Source: Marinobacter zhejiangensis
GTDB lineage: Bacteria > Pseudomonadota > Gammaproteobacteria > Pseudomonadales > Oleiphilaceae
Direction of reading: 5' to 3'
Length of the DNA stretch: 64,000 nt
NCBI RefSeq assembly: GCF_900114775.1
Contig: NZ_FOUE01000003.1
Coordinates: 372,001 to 436,000 of the forward strand
Positions 37,029-48,119 of the stretch are shown piece after piece. A program made the translations under genes and the position numbers. The notes under the pieces are model-generated. The model was not told where the DNA came from, did not search any database, and saw only the letters and a program-made list of their open reading frames with translations. Numbering within the stretch: the stretch's first letter is position 1; each line of letters starts with the position of its first letter.

Positions 37029-38396
37029 ATGGGTAAATATATCAGCAGATCACGCGGCCGTTGGGCAATCAGAGCCCTACAGGTCTTTGCGTTGCTTGCG
37101 GTTTGCTGGCAAGCCAACGCCGGAGCTGACATTGAGGGCGCCCGGGTCTGGCCTGCCCCTGATCATACCCGCCTGGTATTCGATACGTCGGCCCCGGTTG
37201 AGCACAATATTTTTGCCCTCAACAATCCCTCCCGTCTTGTGATCGACATCAGCAATACCGGCATGGATGCGGACTTCTCGTCACTGGACCTGTCAGGCAC
37301 GCCGATCCAACGAATTCGCACGGCACCAAGAAATGGGACGGACCTTAGGGTGGTCTTGGACCTGAATGGCGATGTCCAGCCGCGGAGTTTCCAGCTTGAG
37401 CCCAATCAACAGTATGGCCACCGTCTGGTGCTCGACCTGCTGGGGTCTGGGGGGGCGAGTCGCAGCGAGGAGCCTGCGCGGCCAACCTTGTCGGATAATG
37501 GCTCAGGACAGCGCGATATCATTGTGGTGGTGGATGCCGGGCATGGCGGCGAGGATCCCGGGGCAACCGGTCCTGCCGGAACCCGAGAGAAGGATGTCGT
37601 TCTGCGTCTGGCCAGAACTCTGGCTGAAGTTATTGAGAGTCAGCCTGGATATACCGCCCGGCTGACAAGAGACGGCGACTACTATATCGACCTGCGTAGC
37701 CGTACCCTGTTGGCCCGTCGCCATAATGCGGATCTTTTCGTATCCGTGCATGCGGATGCATTCAACACCGCCCAGCCGCGGGGTGCCTCTGTATTCGCCT
37801 TGTCCCAACGCGGGGCAACCAGTGAAACGGCGCGCTGGCTGGCACGCAGTGAAAATCGCTCTGACCTGATCGGTGGTTCGGGCGGGGTGTCCCTGGACGG
37901 TAAGGACGATACCCTTGCCGGCGTGCTGCTTGACCTGTCGATGACGGCCAGCATCAATGCGAGCATCGGTGTTGGTGACTATGTCCTGCGTAATCTGGAG
38001 CAGGTCACCCGCCTGCATAAGTCGGGTGTTGAACAGGCGTCCTTTGTGGTGCTCAAGTCGCCCGATATCCCCTCCATTCTTGTAGAAGCCGGGTTTATCT
38101 CCAACCCTCAGGAAGAGCGCAACCTGGGCAGTGCCAATTACCGTCAGCAGTTGGCCAGAGCGGTGTTCAAAGGTATTGAAGACTACTTCCACCAGACACC
38201 GCCGCCGGGCACCCTGGTTGCTTGGCAGAAGCGACAAGAGGGCGGCGGCGCAAGCCACTATCGGATCCAGCGTGGTGATACCCTGTCGGCTGTTGCCCGG
38301 GATAACCGGACCACCGTACGTGAGCTGATGCAGTATAATGGGCTCTCGGATGATCGAGTGGTTGTCGGGCAAACCATCCGTATACCTGCGTCCTGA
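37029..38396 (+). CDS. amiB: N-acetylmuramoyl-L-alanine amidase with AMIN and LysM domains
   Basis: A 455-aa periplasmic cell-division amidase. A signal peptide ends near NAGADIEG, an AMIN domain (about 30-135) targets the septum, and the zinc amidase_3 domain follows a low-complexity linker. Zinc and catalytic residues are seen at His172 (VDAGHGGEDPGATG), SVHADAF and the VEAGFISNPQEERNL glutamate. A C-terminal LysM domain (IQRGDTLSAVARDN) ends the protein. The insertion with the LIGGSGGVSLDGKDD segment is the regulatory helix region. The start at 37029 is a choice between GTG (37020) and ATG. Confidence 0.95.
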   Translation: MGKYISRSRGRWAIRALQVFALLAVCWQANAGADIEGARVWPAPDHTRLVFDTSAPVEHNIFALNNPSRLVIDISNTGMDADFSSLDLSGTPIQRIRTAPRNGTDLRVVLDLNGDVQPRSFQLEPNQQYGHRLVLDLLGSGGASRSEEPARPTLSDNGSGQRDIIVVVDAGHGGEDPGATGPAGTREKDVVLRLARTLAEVIESQPGYTARLTRDGDYYIDLRSRTLLARRHNADLFVSVHADAFNTAQPRGASVFALSQRGATSETARWLARSENRSDLIGGSGGVSLDGKDDTLAGVLLDLSMTASINASIGVGDYVLRNLEQVTRLHKSGVEQASFVVLKSPDIPSILVEAGFISNPQEERNLGSANYRQQLARAVFKGIEDYFHQTPPPGTLVAWQKRQEGGGASHYRIQRGDTLSAVARDNRTTVRELMQYNGLSDDRVVVGQTIRIPAS

Positions 38397-38474
38397 GCTT
38401 TCCTGGCGTTCTTGCTATCATTCCCGCCTGTAATTGCCATACACCCGCCGTAATAAGAGAGGCCGCTCCGGACC

Positions 38475-40370
38475 ATGTCTGTGATTAAATTGTTGTCCCC
38501 CCGACTCGCCAACCAGATTGCCGCCGGAGAGGTGGTTGAGCGACCGGCCTCGGTCCTGAAAGAGTTGGTGGAGAACGCACTGGACGCGGGCGCGGGCCAC
38601 ATTGACGTGGATGTCGAGCAGGGTGGCGTCAAGCTGATTCGAGTGCGTGACAACGGCTCGGGGATCAGCAAGGAAGACCTGCCCCTGGCATTGAGCCGCC
38701 ATGCCACCAGCAAGATTGCCAGCCTTGAAGACCTGGAAGCCGTTGGGTCATTGGGGTTTCGTGGCGAGGCCCTGGCCAGTATCAGTTCTGTTTCCCGGTT
38801 GGCGCTGACGTCGAGAACGGAGGAGCAGGAAGCAGCCAATAAGGTTGAGGTGGAAGGCCGGGATATGGATGCCAGGCTCTCGCCGGCGGCTCACCCTGTT
38901 GGTACTACGGTTGAAGTGCGTGACCTGTTCTTTAATACCCCTGCACGCCGAAAATTTTTGCGCACCGAAAAGACCGAGTTTGGACACCTGGAAGAGTGCC
39001 TGCGCCGTCAGGCCCTGGGGCGGTTTGATACCGGTTTTACCCTGCGTCATAACCAGAAAGTGGTTCAGAGCCTGCGTCCTGCGCCTACCCAGCTTGATAA
39101 GGAGCGTCGTATTGGCGCACTTTGTGGGCAAAAATTTATCGACAATGCGGTCGTCATTGATGCTGAGGCGACCGGTTTGCGGTTGTGGGGCTGGGTCGCC
39201 TTGCCCACCTTTTCCCGCAGCCAGGCTGACCTTCAGTATTTTTTCGTCAACCATCGGGTTATTCGTGACCGCCTGGTCGCCCATGCCGTTCGCCAGGCCT
39301 ACCGGGATGTGCTGTACAACAACCGCCACCCGGCCTTTGTACTCTATCTGGAAGTGGATCCGGCGACGGTGGATGTGAACGTGCACCCCACCAAGCATGA
39401 GGTGAGGTTCCGGGACGGCCGCCTGGTGCATGACTTCATTTTCCGGACACTGCACAAGGCTCTGGCAGATGTGCGTCCGGACGACCACCTGCGTGGGGTA
39501 ATGGCTCAGTCCCTGGGGCCGGAGCCTGGTGATAGCGCTGATGGAGCAGCCGGTGCAGCGATGCCGCAGGCCGGTGCGGCGGCAAATTCCATGCCTTGGG
39601 GGGCGACTTCCCAACCGCCTCAGAAGACGTGGGCGGCCCAGGATCAGATGGCCTTTTACCAGTCGCTCAACCAGGGTGGCGGTGTGACAACCCCGGTTGA
39701 GCCGGTAGAGCCTGTTCAGCCGATAACCGGTGATGCCATGGCGCGACCAGCCGTCGCCCCAACGCCGCCGGCTAACGAAGGTGCGGAGCCGCCATTGGGC
39801 TACGCTATTGCCCAGCTGCACGGTATTTACATCCTGGCCCAGACCCGGCAGGGCATGGTGGTGGTTGATATGCATGCCGCGCATGAGCGCATCACCTATG
39901 AACGCATGAAACTGGCCCTGGACGCTGAGGACCTGAAAAGTCAGCCGTTGTTGGTGCCATTGTCGATGGCTGTCAGCCAGAAGGAAGCCGGGCTGGCCGA
40001 AAGTCATGGCGACGACCTCCAGAAGCTCGGCTTGTTGATTGAGCGAATTGGCCCCGAAACCATTGCGGTTCGTCAGGTGCCCACGTTGCTTCGTCATGCC
40101 GACACGGAGCAACTGGTGCGCGACGTGCTTGCTGACCTGATCGAAAATGGCCAGAGTGATCGTGTCGAGGCAGTTATCCATGAGCTTCTGGGAACGATGG
40201 CCTGTCACGGCTCGGTGCGGGCTAACCGGCAACTGACGATTCCCGAAATGAACGCGTTGCTGCGGGATATGGAGGCAACCGAGCGTAGTGGTCAATGTAA
40301 CCACGGACGGCCGACCTGGACACTGGTCACGTTGTCGGAACTCGATAAGCTGTTCCTGAGGGGGCGGTGA
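38475..40370 (+). CDS. mutL: DNA mismatch repair protein MutL
   Basis: A 631-aa mismatch-repair matchmaker. GHKL ATPase motifs: [32 protein letters not shown] and [13 protein letters not shown] Pro/Ala/Gln-rich linker spans about 345-430. The C-terminal dimerisation domain lacks the DQHAxxERxxYE endonuclease signature, which is replaced by [12 protein letters not shown], so read this as the conserved QxHxAHER-like form of gammaproteobacteria. The overlap with miaA is a single base. A long open frame on the opposite strand of this gene is a composition artefact. Confidence 0.97.
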   Translation: MSVIKLLSPRLANQIAAGEVVERPASVLKELVENALDAGAGHIDVDVEQGGVKLIRVRDNGSGISKEDLPLALSRHATSKIASLEDLEAVGSLGFRGEALASISSVSRLALTSRTEEQEAANKVEVEGRDMDARLSPAAHPVGTTVEVRDLFFNTPARRKFLRTEKTEFGHLEECLRRQALGRFDTGFTLRHNQKVVQSLRPAPTQLDKERRIGALCGQKFIDNAVVIDAEATGLRLWGWVALPTFSRSQADLQYFFVNHRVIRDRLVAHAVRQAYRDVLYNNRHPAFVLYLEVDPATVDVNVHPTKHEVRFRDGRLVHDFIFRTLHKALADVRPDDHLRGVMAQSLGPEPGDSADGAAGAAMPQAGAAANSMPWGATSQPPQKTWAAQDQMAFYQSLNQGGGVTTPVEPVEPVQPITGDAMARPAVAPTPPANEGAEPPLGYAIAQLHGIYILAQTRQGMVVVDMHAAHERITYERMKLALDAEDLKSQPLLVPLSMAVSQKEAGLAESHGDDLQKLGLLIERIGPETIAVRQVPTLLRHADTEQLVRDVLADLIENGQSDRVEAVIHELLGTMACHGSVRANRQLTIPEMNALLRDMEATERSGQCNHGRPTWTLVTLSELDKLFLRGR

Positions 40371-41407
40371 TGGCCAGCAACGCTGATCACCCAGAATCGT
40401 CAGCCCTGCCGCCAGCCATCTTTTTGATGGGGCCGACGGCATCCGGTAAAACGGATCTTGCCATGGCGCTTTGCCAGAAGCTGCCCTGCGACATCATCAG
40501 CGTGGATTCCGCGCTGATCTATCGAGATATGGATATCGGCACCGCCAAACCGACCGCCGAGGAGCTGGCACAGGCACCGCATCGGTTGATTGATATCTGT
40601 GATCCCGCTGAAAGCTATTCAGCGGCGGATTTTCGCCGGGATGCACTGCGGGAAATGGCTGATATTACAGCTAAAGGTCGTATTCCTCTTTTGGTCGGCG
40701 GCACTATGATGTACTTCAAGGCGCTCCTTCATGGAATGTCTGACCTGCCGTCAGCGGACCCTGAGCTGCGGAGGAAGCTGGAGCAGGAGGCAGAACAGCA
40801 TGGCTGGCCGGCCCTGCACGACGAATTGGCCCGGCTTGACCCCATTGCTGCGGAGTTGATTCACCCAAACAATCGCCAGCGTTTGCTGAGGGCGCTGGAA
40901 GTGATTCGGTTGAGTGGTCAGCCAATTTCAACCCTTTGGCGGGCTGAAGTGGAAAAAACGGGCCAAAATCACGGGCAGGGTGCGAATTACCCCTATTTCA
41001 CGCAGTGGCAGGCAGACGAATCGACATCACTGCCGTATACTGTGACCCAACTTGCGATTGCTCCTTCCGAACGACGCGTGCTCCATGAACGGATCCAGAG
41101 CCGCTTTCTCAAAATGCTGGAAGAAGGGTTTCTTGATGAGGTCCGGGCTCTGATGGCTCGGGGTGACTTGTCCACAGACATGCCTTCCATGCGGTGTGTC
41201 GGTTATCGGCAGGCTTGGTCTTATCTGGCCGATGACGGTGATAAGCAGGAAATGATTGCAAAGGCGGTAGCAGCGACGCGGCAGCTGGCCAAACGGCAGA
41301 TGACCTGGTTAAGGAGATGGCCGGATGTGCACTGGCTCGACTCAGAATCCGCACAAAACGTTGATGCTGCCTTGAAAATTATCGGGTTACGCACCACATT
41401 TAACTGA
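40370..41407 (+). CDS. miaA: tRNA dimethylallyltransferase
   Basis: A 345-aa enzyme that adds a dimethylallyl group to A37 of tRNAs reading UNN codons. P-loop: [15 protein letters not shown]. Then [27 protein letters not shown] and DFRRDAL, and the C-terminal [11 protein letters not shown]. It starts at the ATG whose A is the last base of the mutL stop. hfq follows 43 bp downstream. The order mutL-miaA-hfq-hflX-hflK-hflC is deeply conserved. Confidence 0.96.
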   Translation: MASNADHPESSALPPAIFLMGPTASGKTDLAMALCQKLPCDIISVDSALIYRDMDIGTAKPTAEELAQAPHRLIDICDPAESYSAADFRRDALREMADITAKGRIPLLVGGTMMYFKALLHGMSDLPSADPELRRKLEQEAEQHGWPALHDELARLDPIAAELIHPNNRQRLLRALEVIRLSGQPISTLWRAEVEKTGQNHGQGANYPYFTQWQADESTSLPYTVTQLAIAPSERRVLHERIQSRFLKMLEEGFLDEVRALMARGDLSTDMPSMRCVGYRQAWSYLADDGDKQEMIAKAVAATRQLAKRQMTWLRRWPDVHWLDSESAQNVDAALKIIGLRTTFN

Positions 41408-41450
41408 ATTAATGACGATCTGAATTACCTCAATAACAGGAGAAAATAAC

Positions 41451-41702
41451 ATGTCAAAAGGGCACTCTCTACAAGACCCTTACTTGAACGCACTGCGCAA
41501 GGAACGTATTCCGGTATCCATCTTTCTGGTCAATGGAATCAAGCTGCAGGGCCAGATCGAATCGTTTGACCAGTTTGTTATTTTGCTGAAGAACACCGTA
41601 AGCCAGATGGTGTACAAGCACGCTATTTCTACGGTTGTACCGGCTCGTAATGTGCGGATCCCGCAACAGAACCCGGCAGGTGAAGGCGAAGCGGAAGGCT
41701 GA
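41451..41702 (+). CDS. hfq: RNA chaperone Hfq
   Basis: An 83-aa Sm-like hexameric RNA chaperone. Sm1: [25 protein letters not shown]. Sm2: [15 protein letters not shown]. An N-terminal SLQDPYLN motif forms the proximal face. AGGAG stands 8 nt before the ATG. The C-terminal tail is short (about 15 residues), as in Pseudomonas. A weak terminator-like hairpin follows at 41741. Confidence 0.98.
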   Translation: MSKGHSLQDPYLNALRKERIPVSIFLVNGIKLQGQIESFDQFVILLKNTVSQMVYKHAISTVVPARNVRIPQQNPAGEGEAEG

Positions 41703-41740
41703 TCACATAGCTCCGCTTGCCTGGCCCCTGTGCCAATTTT

Positions 41741-41791
41741 CACCCGCTCTTCCTGATGCCGTAAGTCACGGTTTCGGGGGAGCGGGTGTTT
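41741..41791 (+). terminator. Candidate weak terminator between hfq and hflX
   Basis: CACCCGCTC (41741-41749) pairs perfectly with GAGCGGGTG (41780-41788), followed by only a short T-run. The 30-nt loop contains a second small hairpin. It may attenuate read-through into hflX. Confidence 0.5.
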
Positions 41792-41827
41792 GCATTTATA
41801 TGACTTGAAAACGGGAGTTGATAGCCA

Positions 41828-43138
41828 TTGTTTGAGCGTCCTGATGTCGGTGAACGGGCGGTCCTGGTTCATATCGATTTTTCTTCCCACAACGAAGGTG
41901 AGGACCTGGGGGAGTTTGCTGACCTTGTGAGTTCTGCCGGGGTGGAAGCGGTTGCCACCGTGACCGGGTCACGCAACCAGCCCAGTTCCCGGTTGTTCGT
42001 AGGTGAAGGCAAGCTGGAAGAGATCCGGCAGGCCATCCAGCTCTATGAGTCGGATGTTGTGCTGTTTAACCATGCGCTGAGTCCCAGTCAGGAGCGTAAC
42101 CTGGAGCGGGAGCTGAAATGCCGGGTGCTGGATCGTACCGGGGTGATACTCGATATTTTTGCTCAGCGTGCGCGGACTCATGAAGGAAAGCTGCAGGTGG
42201 AACTGGCCCAGCTTGAGCACATGTCGACCCGGCTTGTGCGGGGGTGGACACACCTTGAGCGGCAAAAAGGCGGTATCGGCTTACGAGGGCCCGGTGAGAC
42301 CCAGCTTGAAACCGATCGCCGGCTGTTGCGGGAGCGCATCAAATCGATTCACCGCCGCCTGGCCAAAGTCCGAAAACAGCGGGATCAGGGGCGTCGAGCC
42401 CGGCAACGGGCGGATATCCCGACGGTTTCTCTGGTTGGGTACACCAACGCTGGCAAATCCACCCTGTTCAACCGGCTCACGACTTCGACGGTGTATGCCG
42501 CCAACCAGCTTTTCGCCACCCTCGACCCGACTTTGCGGAGGCTGGAAATGCCGGATATCGGCACAGTGGTGTTTGCCGATACCGTTGGTTTTATCCGTCA
42601 CCTGCCTCACAAGCTGGTGGAGGCCTTCAGGGCAACCCTGGAGGAAACAACCGACGCCACCTTGCTTCTGCATGTGATTGACTGCAGTGATGAGCGTCGT
42701 GACGACAATATTGATCAGGTTGAGCAGGTGTTGGTGGAAATCGGTGCGGATGAGGTACCGGTTTTGCAGGTGTTCAACAAAATAGACCTGCTTGAGGACT
42801 TTCAGCCCAGGATCGACCGTAACGAAGACGGTGTTCCGGTGCGGGTTTGGGTCTCGGCAGTCACCGGCGCGGGTATCGAAGATCTTCAGGACGCGGTGGT
42901 CGAGCGTTTGGCTGAAGATGTGATCCACCAGTTTGTGGTGCTGGAGCCTGCGGATGGTAAGTTTCGTTCATCGCTGCACCAGGCCGGTGCGGTGATATCC
43001 GAGCGGCATCTCGATAGCGGTGAAACCCTGGTGGAAGTTCGCCTTCAGGAGCGGGACTGGCTACAGTTGCTTAGGCGGGCGGGAAAACAGCCGGCGGCTA
43101 TTCGCTATGCCGAACAAGGGGATATGGGGGCGGTGTAA
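41828..43138 (+). CDS. hflX: Ribosome-associated GTPase HflX
   Basis: A 436-aa GTPase that splits stalled or stressed ribosomes. The N-terminal domain has SRNQPSSRLFVGEGKLEEI and LDRTGVILDIFAQRA, then the Gly-rich GIGLRGPGETQLETDRR. The GTPase motifs are GYTNAGKST, DTVGFIRHLP and NKIDLL. The start is TTG at 41828 (MFERPDVGERA), which matches the family start; no ATG fits. GGGAG lies about 10 nt before it. Confidence 0.95.
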   Translation: MFERPDVGERAVLVHIDFSSHNEGEDLGEFADLVSSAGVEAVATVTGSRNQPSSRLFVGEGKLEEIRQAIQLYESDVVLFNHALSPSQERNLERELKCRVLDRTGVILDIFAQRARTHEGKLQVELAQLEHMSTRLVRGWTHLERQKGGIGLRGPGETQLETDRRLLRERIKSIHRRLAKVRKQRDQGRRARQRADIPTVSLVGYTNAGKSTLFNRLTTSTVYAANQLFATLDPTLRRLEMPDIGTVVFADTVGFIRHLPHKLVEAFRATLEETTDATLLLHVIDCSDERRDDNIDQVEQVLVEIGADEVPVLQVFNKIDLLEDFQPRIDRNEDGVPVRVWVSAVTGAGIEDLQDAVVERLAEDVIHQFVVLEPADGKFRSSLHQAGAVISERHLDSGETLVEVRLQERDWLQLLRRAGKQPAAIRYAEQGDMGAV

Positions 43139-43214
43139 TCTGTTGGCTATTGCCGTCGCGTGTATAACCCCCTAGTATTTGCAGCCATTAGAGCAGAATG
43201 GAACGGAGAGGAAT

Positions 43215-44414
43215 ATGGCCTGGAACGAACCGGGTGGAAATCGGAACGACAACGACCCTTGGGGATCTGGAGGTCGTCGTGGTGGTGATGATCAGGGACC
43301 GCCAGATCTTGATGAGGCGCTGAAAAAAGGGCTTGATCGTTTGAACAAGCTGCTTGGCGGTAAAGGCGGAAAGTCCGGAGGCGGTTCAAGCGAATCCTCT
43401 GGTGGCGGTAGCGGTTTCGGTGCTGTGTTCGCGCTGGTGGGTATCCTGCTGGTGGGTTACATCGTGTTCCAGTCGTTCTACACCGTTGACGAACAGGAGC
43501 GAGCGGTTGTCCTGCGCTTCGGGGAATACCACAAGACCGAAGAGCCAGGGTTGCGCTTTAAGGTACCGTTGATTGACGACGTCACCAAGGTGCGTTTTAC
43601 CAACGTTCGTAATGCCGAATCTCGTGGCCAGATGCTGACTCAGGATGAAAACCTGGTAACCGTCGAGCTGCAGGTACAGTACCGCGTAATCAGCGCCCGA
43701 GACTATGTCCTCAACGTGCGTAATTCAAACCAGGCACTGGCATTTGCCACTGACAGCGCGCTGCGCCATGAAGTGGGCAGCTCTATGCTGGATGACGTGC
43801 TGACTGAAGGTCGTGCGGAACTGGCCGTTCGGGTTGAACAGCGTCTGCAGCGGTTCCTGGAAGAGTACGGCACTGGTCTGCAAATTGTCCGGGTGAACGT
43901 TGAAAGCACCCAGCCGCCAGCGCCGGTGCAGGATTCGTTCCGTGAGGTCCAGCGGGCTCGTGAAGATGAACAGCGTTTGAAGGAAGAAGCCGAGACCTAC
44001 CGCAACAAGGTGGTTCCAGAGGCTCGTGGTCAGGCTCAGCGTATGGTGGAGGAGGCCTCGGCCTACCGTGCTGAGGTTATCGAACGGGCTCGCGGTGAAA
44101 CATCGCGCTTCCTGGCTATGCTGAACGTCTACCAGCAGGCTCCGGGCGTGACCCGCGAGCGTATGTATCTGCAAGCGCTTGAGACCGTCATGTCCAGCAC
44201 CAGCAAGATTCTGGTGGACACCGAGGGTGGTAATAACATGATGTACCTGCCGTTGGATCAGCTGGTGAACCGCTCAGCAGGCGCGACCCGCAGCGACAGC
44301 GGCCTGGGCAGTACCCCGTCGTCGATGACTGAAAGTGATATCCGCTCCCTGACCGATCGTGTCATGCAGGAACTTCAGGATCGTCAGTCCAGTAACGTCC
44401 GGAGAGGGAGATAA
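43215..44414 (+). CDS. hflK: FtsH-regulating membrane protein HflK
   Basis: A 399-aa SPFH (stomatin-like) protein that with HflC forms a large cage around the FtsH protease. After a Gly/Asp-rich cytosolic head (GGNRNDNDPWGSGGRRGG) comes one span (AVFALVGILLVGYIVFQSFY), then the band-7 domain and a long coiled coil with EDEQRLKEEAETYRNKVVPEARG. The ATG at 43215 follows GGAGAGGA. hflC starts 2 bp after its stop. Confidence 0.96.
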   Translation: MAWNEPGGNRNDNDPWGSGGRRGGDDQGPPDLDEALKKGLDRLNKLLGGKGGKSGGGSSESSGGGSGFGAVFALVGILLVGYIVFQSFYTVDEQERAVVLRFGEYHKTEEPGLRFKVPLIDDVTKVRFTNVRNAESRGQMLTQDENLVTVELQVQYRVISARDYVLNVRNSNQALAFATDSALRHEVGSSMLDDVLTEGRAELAVRVEQRLQRFLEEYGTGLQIVRVNVESTQPPAPVQDSFREVQRAREDEQRLKEEAETYRNKVVPEARGQAQRMVEEASAYRAEVIERARGETSRFLAMLNVYQQAPGVTRERMYLQALETVMSSTSKILVDTEGGNNMMYLPLDQLVNRSAGATRSDSGLGSTPSSMTESDIRSLTDRVMQELQDRQSSNVRRGR

Positions 44415-44416
44415 TC

Positions 44417-45292
44417 ATGGGACCTAAAGGTATTGTGGGTCTTGCAGGCACCCTCATCGTTGTCCTGCTGGTGTTGTCGAGCGTCTATATCATTCCGGAA
44501 ACCCATCGGGGCGTTTTGCTGCGCTTTGGCGAGTTGATCGAGACCGATATCAAGGCAGGTATCCACTTCAAGGTACCGGTGGTAGACCAGGTGCGGCGTT
44601 TCGATGTGCGGGTTCTGACTAATGACCTGCCATCCAAGCAGTATCTGACCATCGAGAAAAAGCCGTTGGATGTGGATTCCTACATCGCCTGGCGTATCAG
44701 TGATGTGGATGAGTTCTACCGGGCCACCGGCGGAGATGAACTGCGGGCACAGTCCCTGCTGTCATCACGGGTCGATAACGGGCTGCGGGATGAATTCGGT
44801 GTCCGCACCATGCACGAGGTGGTGTCGGGTCAGCGGGATGAGCTGATGCACATCCTCCGTGACCGGGTGAACGAAACGTCCATTGCCGAATTTGGTATCG
44901 AGGTGTTGGATATCCGGGTCAAGGCCATTGAATTCCCGGGGCAGGTCAGTGATAACGTGTATCGCCGGATGGCGACTGAACGTGAAAAACTGGCTCAGGA
45001 GTTCCGTTCGCGAGGCCGTGAGGCCGCCGAAGGTATCCGTGCCGATGCAGACCGCCAGCGTACGGTAATTCTCGCAGAAGCTTTCGCAAAGGCTGAAGAA
45101 CTGCGTGGTGAGGGTGATGGTGAAGCGGCATCCATTTATGCTGATGCCTACAGCTCCAACGAAGACTTTTACAGCTTCTACCGGAGTCTGGAGGCCTACC
45201 AGAAGACCTTCTCCAACCAGCAAGACCTGATGGTTATTGATGCGGATAGCGAGTTCCTTCGTTTCCTGAAGGACCCGCTGGGCGCAAATTAA
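44417..45292 (+). CDS. hflC: FtsH-regulating membrane protein HflC
   Basis: A 291-aa SPFH partner of HflK. A single N-terminal span (GLAGTLIVVLLVLSSVYIIP) is followed by the band-7 domain (RGVLLRFGELIETDIKAGIHFK) and a helical tail with RGREAAEGIRADADRQRTVILAEA. GGGAGA precedes the ATG. An intrinsic terminator follows at 45311, so the hfq-hflXKC run ends here. Confidence 0.96.
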   Translation: MGPKGIVGLAGTLIVVLLVLSSVYIIPETHRGVLLRFGELIETDIKAGIHFKVPVVDQVRRFDVRVLTNDLPSKQYLTIEKKPLDVDSYIAWRISDVDEFYRATGGDELRAQSLLSSRVDNGLRDEFGVRTMHEVVSGQRDELMHILRDRVNETSIAEFGIEVLDIRVKAIEFPGQVSDNVYRRMATEREKLAQEFRSRGREAAEGIRADADRQRTVILAEAFAKAEELRGEGDGEAASIYADAYSSNEDFYSFYRSLEAYQKTFSNQQDLMVIDADSEFLRFLKDPLGAN

Positions 45293-45310
45293 TCTGGACG
45301 GAAGCTTCGG

Positions 45311-45343
45311 AAACCGGAATGTCCTCGGCATTCCGGTTTTTTT
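45311..45343 (+). terminator. Intrinsic terminator after hflC
   Basis: AAACCGGAATG (45311-45321) and CATTCCGGTTT (45329-45339) form an 11-bp stem with a 7-nt loop, then T to 45343. Confidence 0.9.
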
Positions 45344-45499
45344 GTGTCGGCTAACGGTGTAAAATTCGGCCGGTTTGGAAGCGTGTAATGGCTTCTGGGT
45401 CGCCGCTGGTTTTTGTTCCGCTTCGGGCCTGGCCCTCAATTCTTTGAAATCCTGGTTGCTATCGATGTTGGCCGGGATAAAGACGGACACTAGAAACAC

Positions 45500-46681
45500 A
45501 TGACAGTATCTGATCGCTGGTTGCTTCCAGATGGCGTGGAAGACATTCTTCCGCCGCTGGCTGGTCGCATTGAATCACTCCGCCGTGATGTGATGGACAC
45601 CTGCCAACGCTGGGGCTATCAGCTGGTAATCCCCCCCCTGATTGAATACTTGGAGTCTCTGTTCACCGGAACGGGACATGACCTTGAGTTGCAGACCTTC
45701 AAGCTGACCGACCAGCTCACCGGTCGAATGATGGGCGTTCGTGCAGACATGACCCCTCAGGCCGCACGTATTGACGCTCACACCCTGCGTCAAGACGGTG
45801 TGACCCGGCTGTGTTACGCCGGCCATGTGCTTAACACCCGTCCCCAACATATGTTGACCGGTCGTACTCCGATCCAGGCGGGATGTGAGCTGTTTGGCAG
45901 TCAGTCCGAATCTGCCGACCTTGAAGTGATCAGCCTGATGCTGGAAACCCTGCGGGTGGCTGGCTTGCCTCGGGTTCATCTGGATCTTGCCCATGTTGCC
46001 ATCTATCAGTCGCTGATTGCCGAAGCGGGTTTTGACGCCGAGACCGAAGCGACCATTTTTGATGCGATGCAACGTAAGTCGGTGCCGGAGCTGAATGAGC
46101 TGCTGGGAGACTGTCCGACCGACAGCGCTGGTGGTCAGTTGCGTGGTCTGGTGGCGGTCAGTGGTGGTGTTGATGCCCTGGCGCAGGCGAGGGAGATCCT
46201 CAAGGATGCGTCGGAGACGGTCACCAGGGCACTGGATCAGCTGGCCCGGGTTGCCGATATGCTGAGCCGGGACTTCCCGGAAGTCGGCTTGGGCTTCGAT
46301 TTTTGCGAGTTACGCGGTTACAACTATCACACTGGCCTGGTCTTTGCCGCATACGCGCCGGGGCACGGTGACGCGGTGGCCAAGGGCGGTCGCTATGACG
46401 CCATCGGTGGTGATTTCGGCCGTGCTCGCCCCGCTACCGGTTTTAGTCTGGATGTGCGGGCGCTGGTTGCCCTGGGCGAGCGAGCCACACACCGGGTCGG
46501 AGCGATATGGGCACCGGTCAGTGATGATCCAGCCCTGGCAGGTGTTGTTGCCGGGCTGAGGCTGACCGAGACGGTCGTTCAGGCACTTCCTGAAGAGGCT
46601 GAGGTTGATCCCGCTATCAGGGGGTGTGACCGGGCGTTGGTCAAGCGCGATGGCCAGTGGGTTGTGGAGCCGCTGTCGTAG
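45500..46681 (+). CDS. hisZ: ATP phosphoribosyltransferase regulatory subunit HisZ
   Basis: A 393-aa histidyl-tRNA synthetase paralogue that activates a short-form HisG in histidine synthesis. Motif 2-like: FKLTDQLTGRMMGVRADMTPQAAR. The histidine-site region is LRGYNYHTGLVFAAYAPG. It lacks an anticodon-binding domain, as expected. It stands between hflC and purA as in Pseudomonas. Its presence predicts a short HisG elsewhere in the genome. The 207-bp gap upstream (45293-45499) contains the terminator and no clear promoter. Confidence 0.94.
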   Translation: MTVSDRWLLPDGVEDILPPLAGRIESLRRDVMDTCQRWGYQLVIPPLIEYLESLFTGTGHDLELQTFKLTDQLTGRMMGVRADMTPQAARIDAHTLRQDGVTRLCYAGHVLNTRPQHMLTGRTPIQAGCELFGSQSESADLEVISLMLETLRVAGLPRVHLDLAHVAIYQSLIAEAGFDAETEATIFDAMQRKSVPELNELLGDCPTDSAGGQLRGLVAVSGGVDALAQAREILKDASETVTRALDQLARVADMLSRDFPEVGLGFDFCELRGYNYHTGLVFAAYAPGHGDAVAKGGRYDAIGGDFGRARPATGFSLDVRALVALGERATHRVGAIWAPVSDDPALAGVVAGLRLTETVVQALPEEAEVDPAIRGCDRALVKRDGQWVVEPLS

Positions 46682-48058
<1,377 letters not shown>

Positions 48059-48075
48059 TAATACCGAGCGTCAAA

Positions 48076-48114
48076 GCACAAAAAAAAGCCAGCGTATGCT
48101 GGCTTTTTTTGTGC
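48076..48114. terminator. Strong bidirectional terminator between purA and cmoB
   Basis: GCACAAAAAAAAGCCAGC and its complement flank a GTAT loop, a long perfect stem with A and T runs on either side, suited to both converging transcripts. Confidence 0.92.
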
Positions 48115-48119
48115 TCGAT

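Noticed and set aside
38748..40442. A 564-codon open frame on the strand opposite mutL
   Set aside because: It is the complement of a complete mutL gene, has no ribosome-binding site or recognisable domain, and is explained by codon bias in GC-rich DNA.
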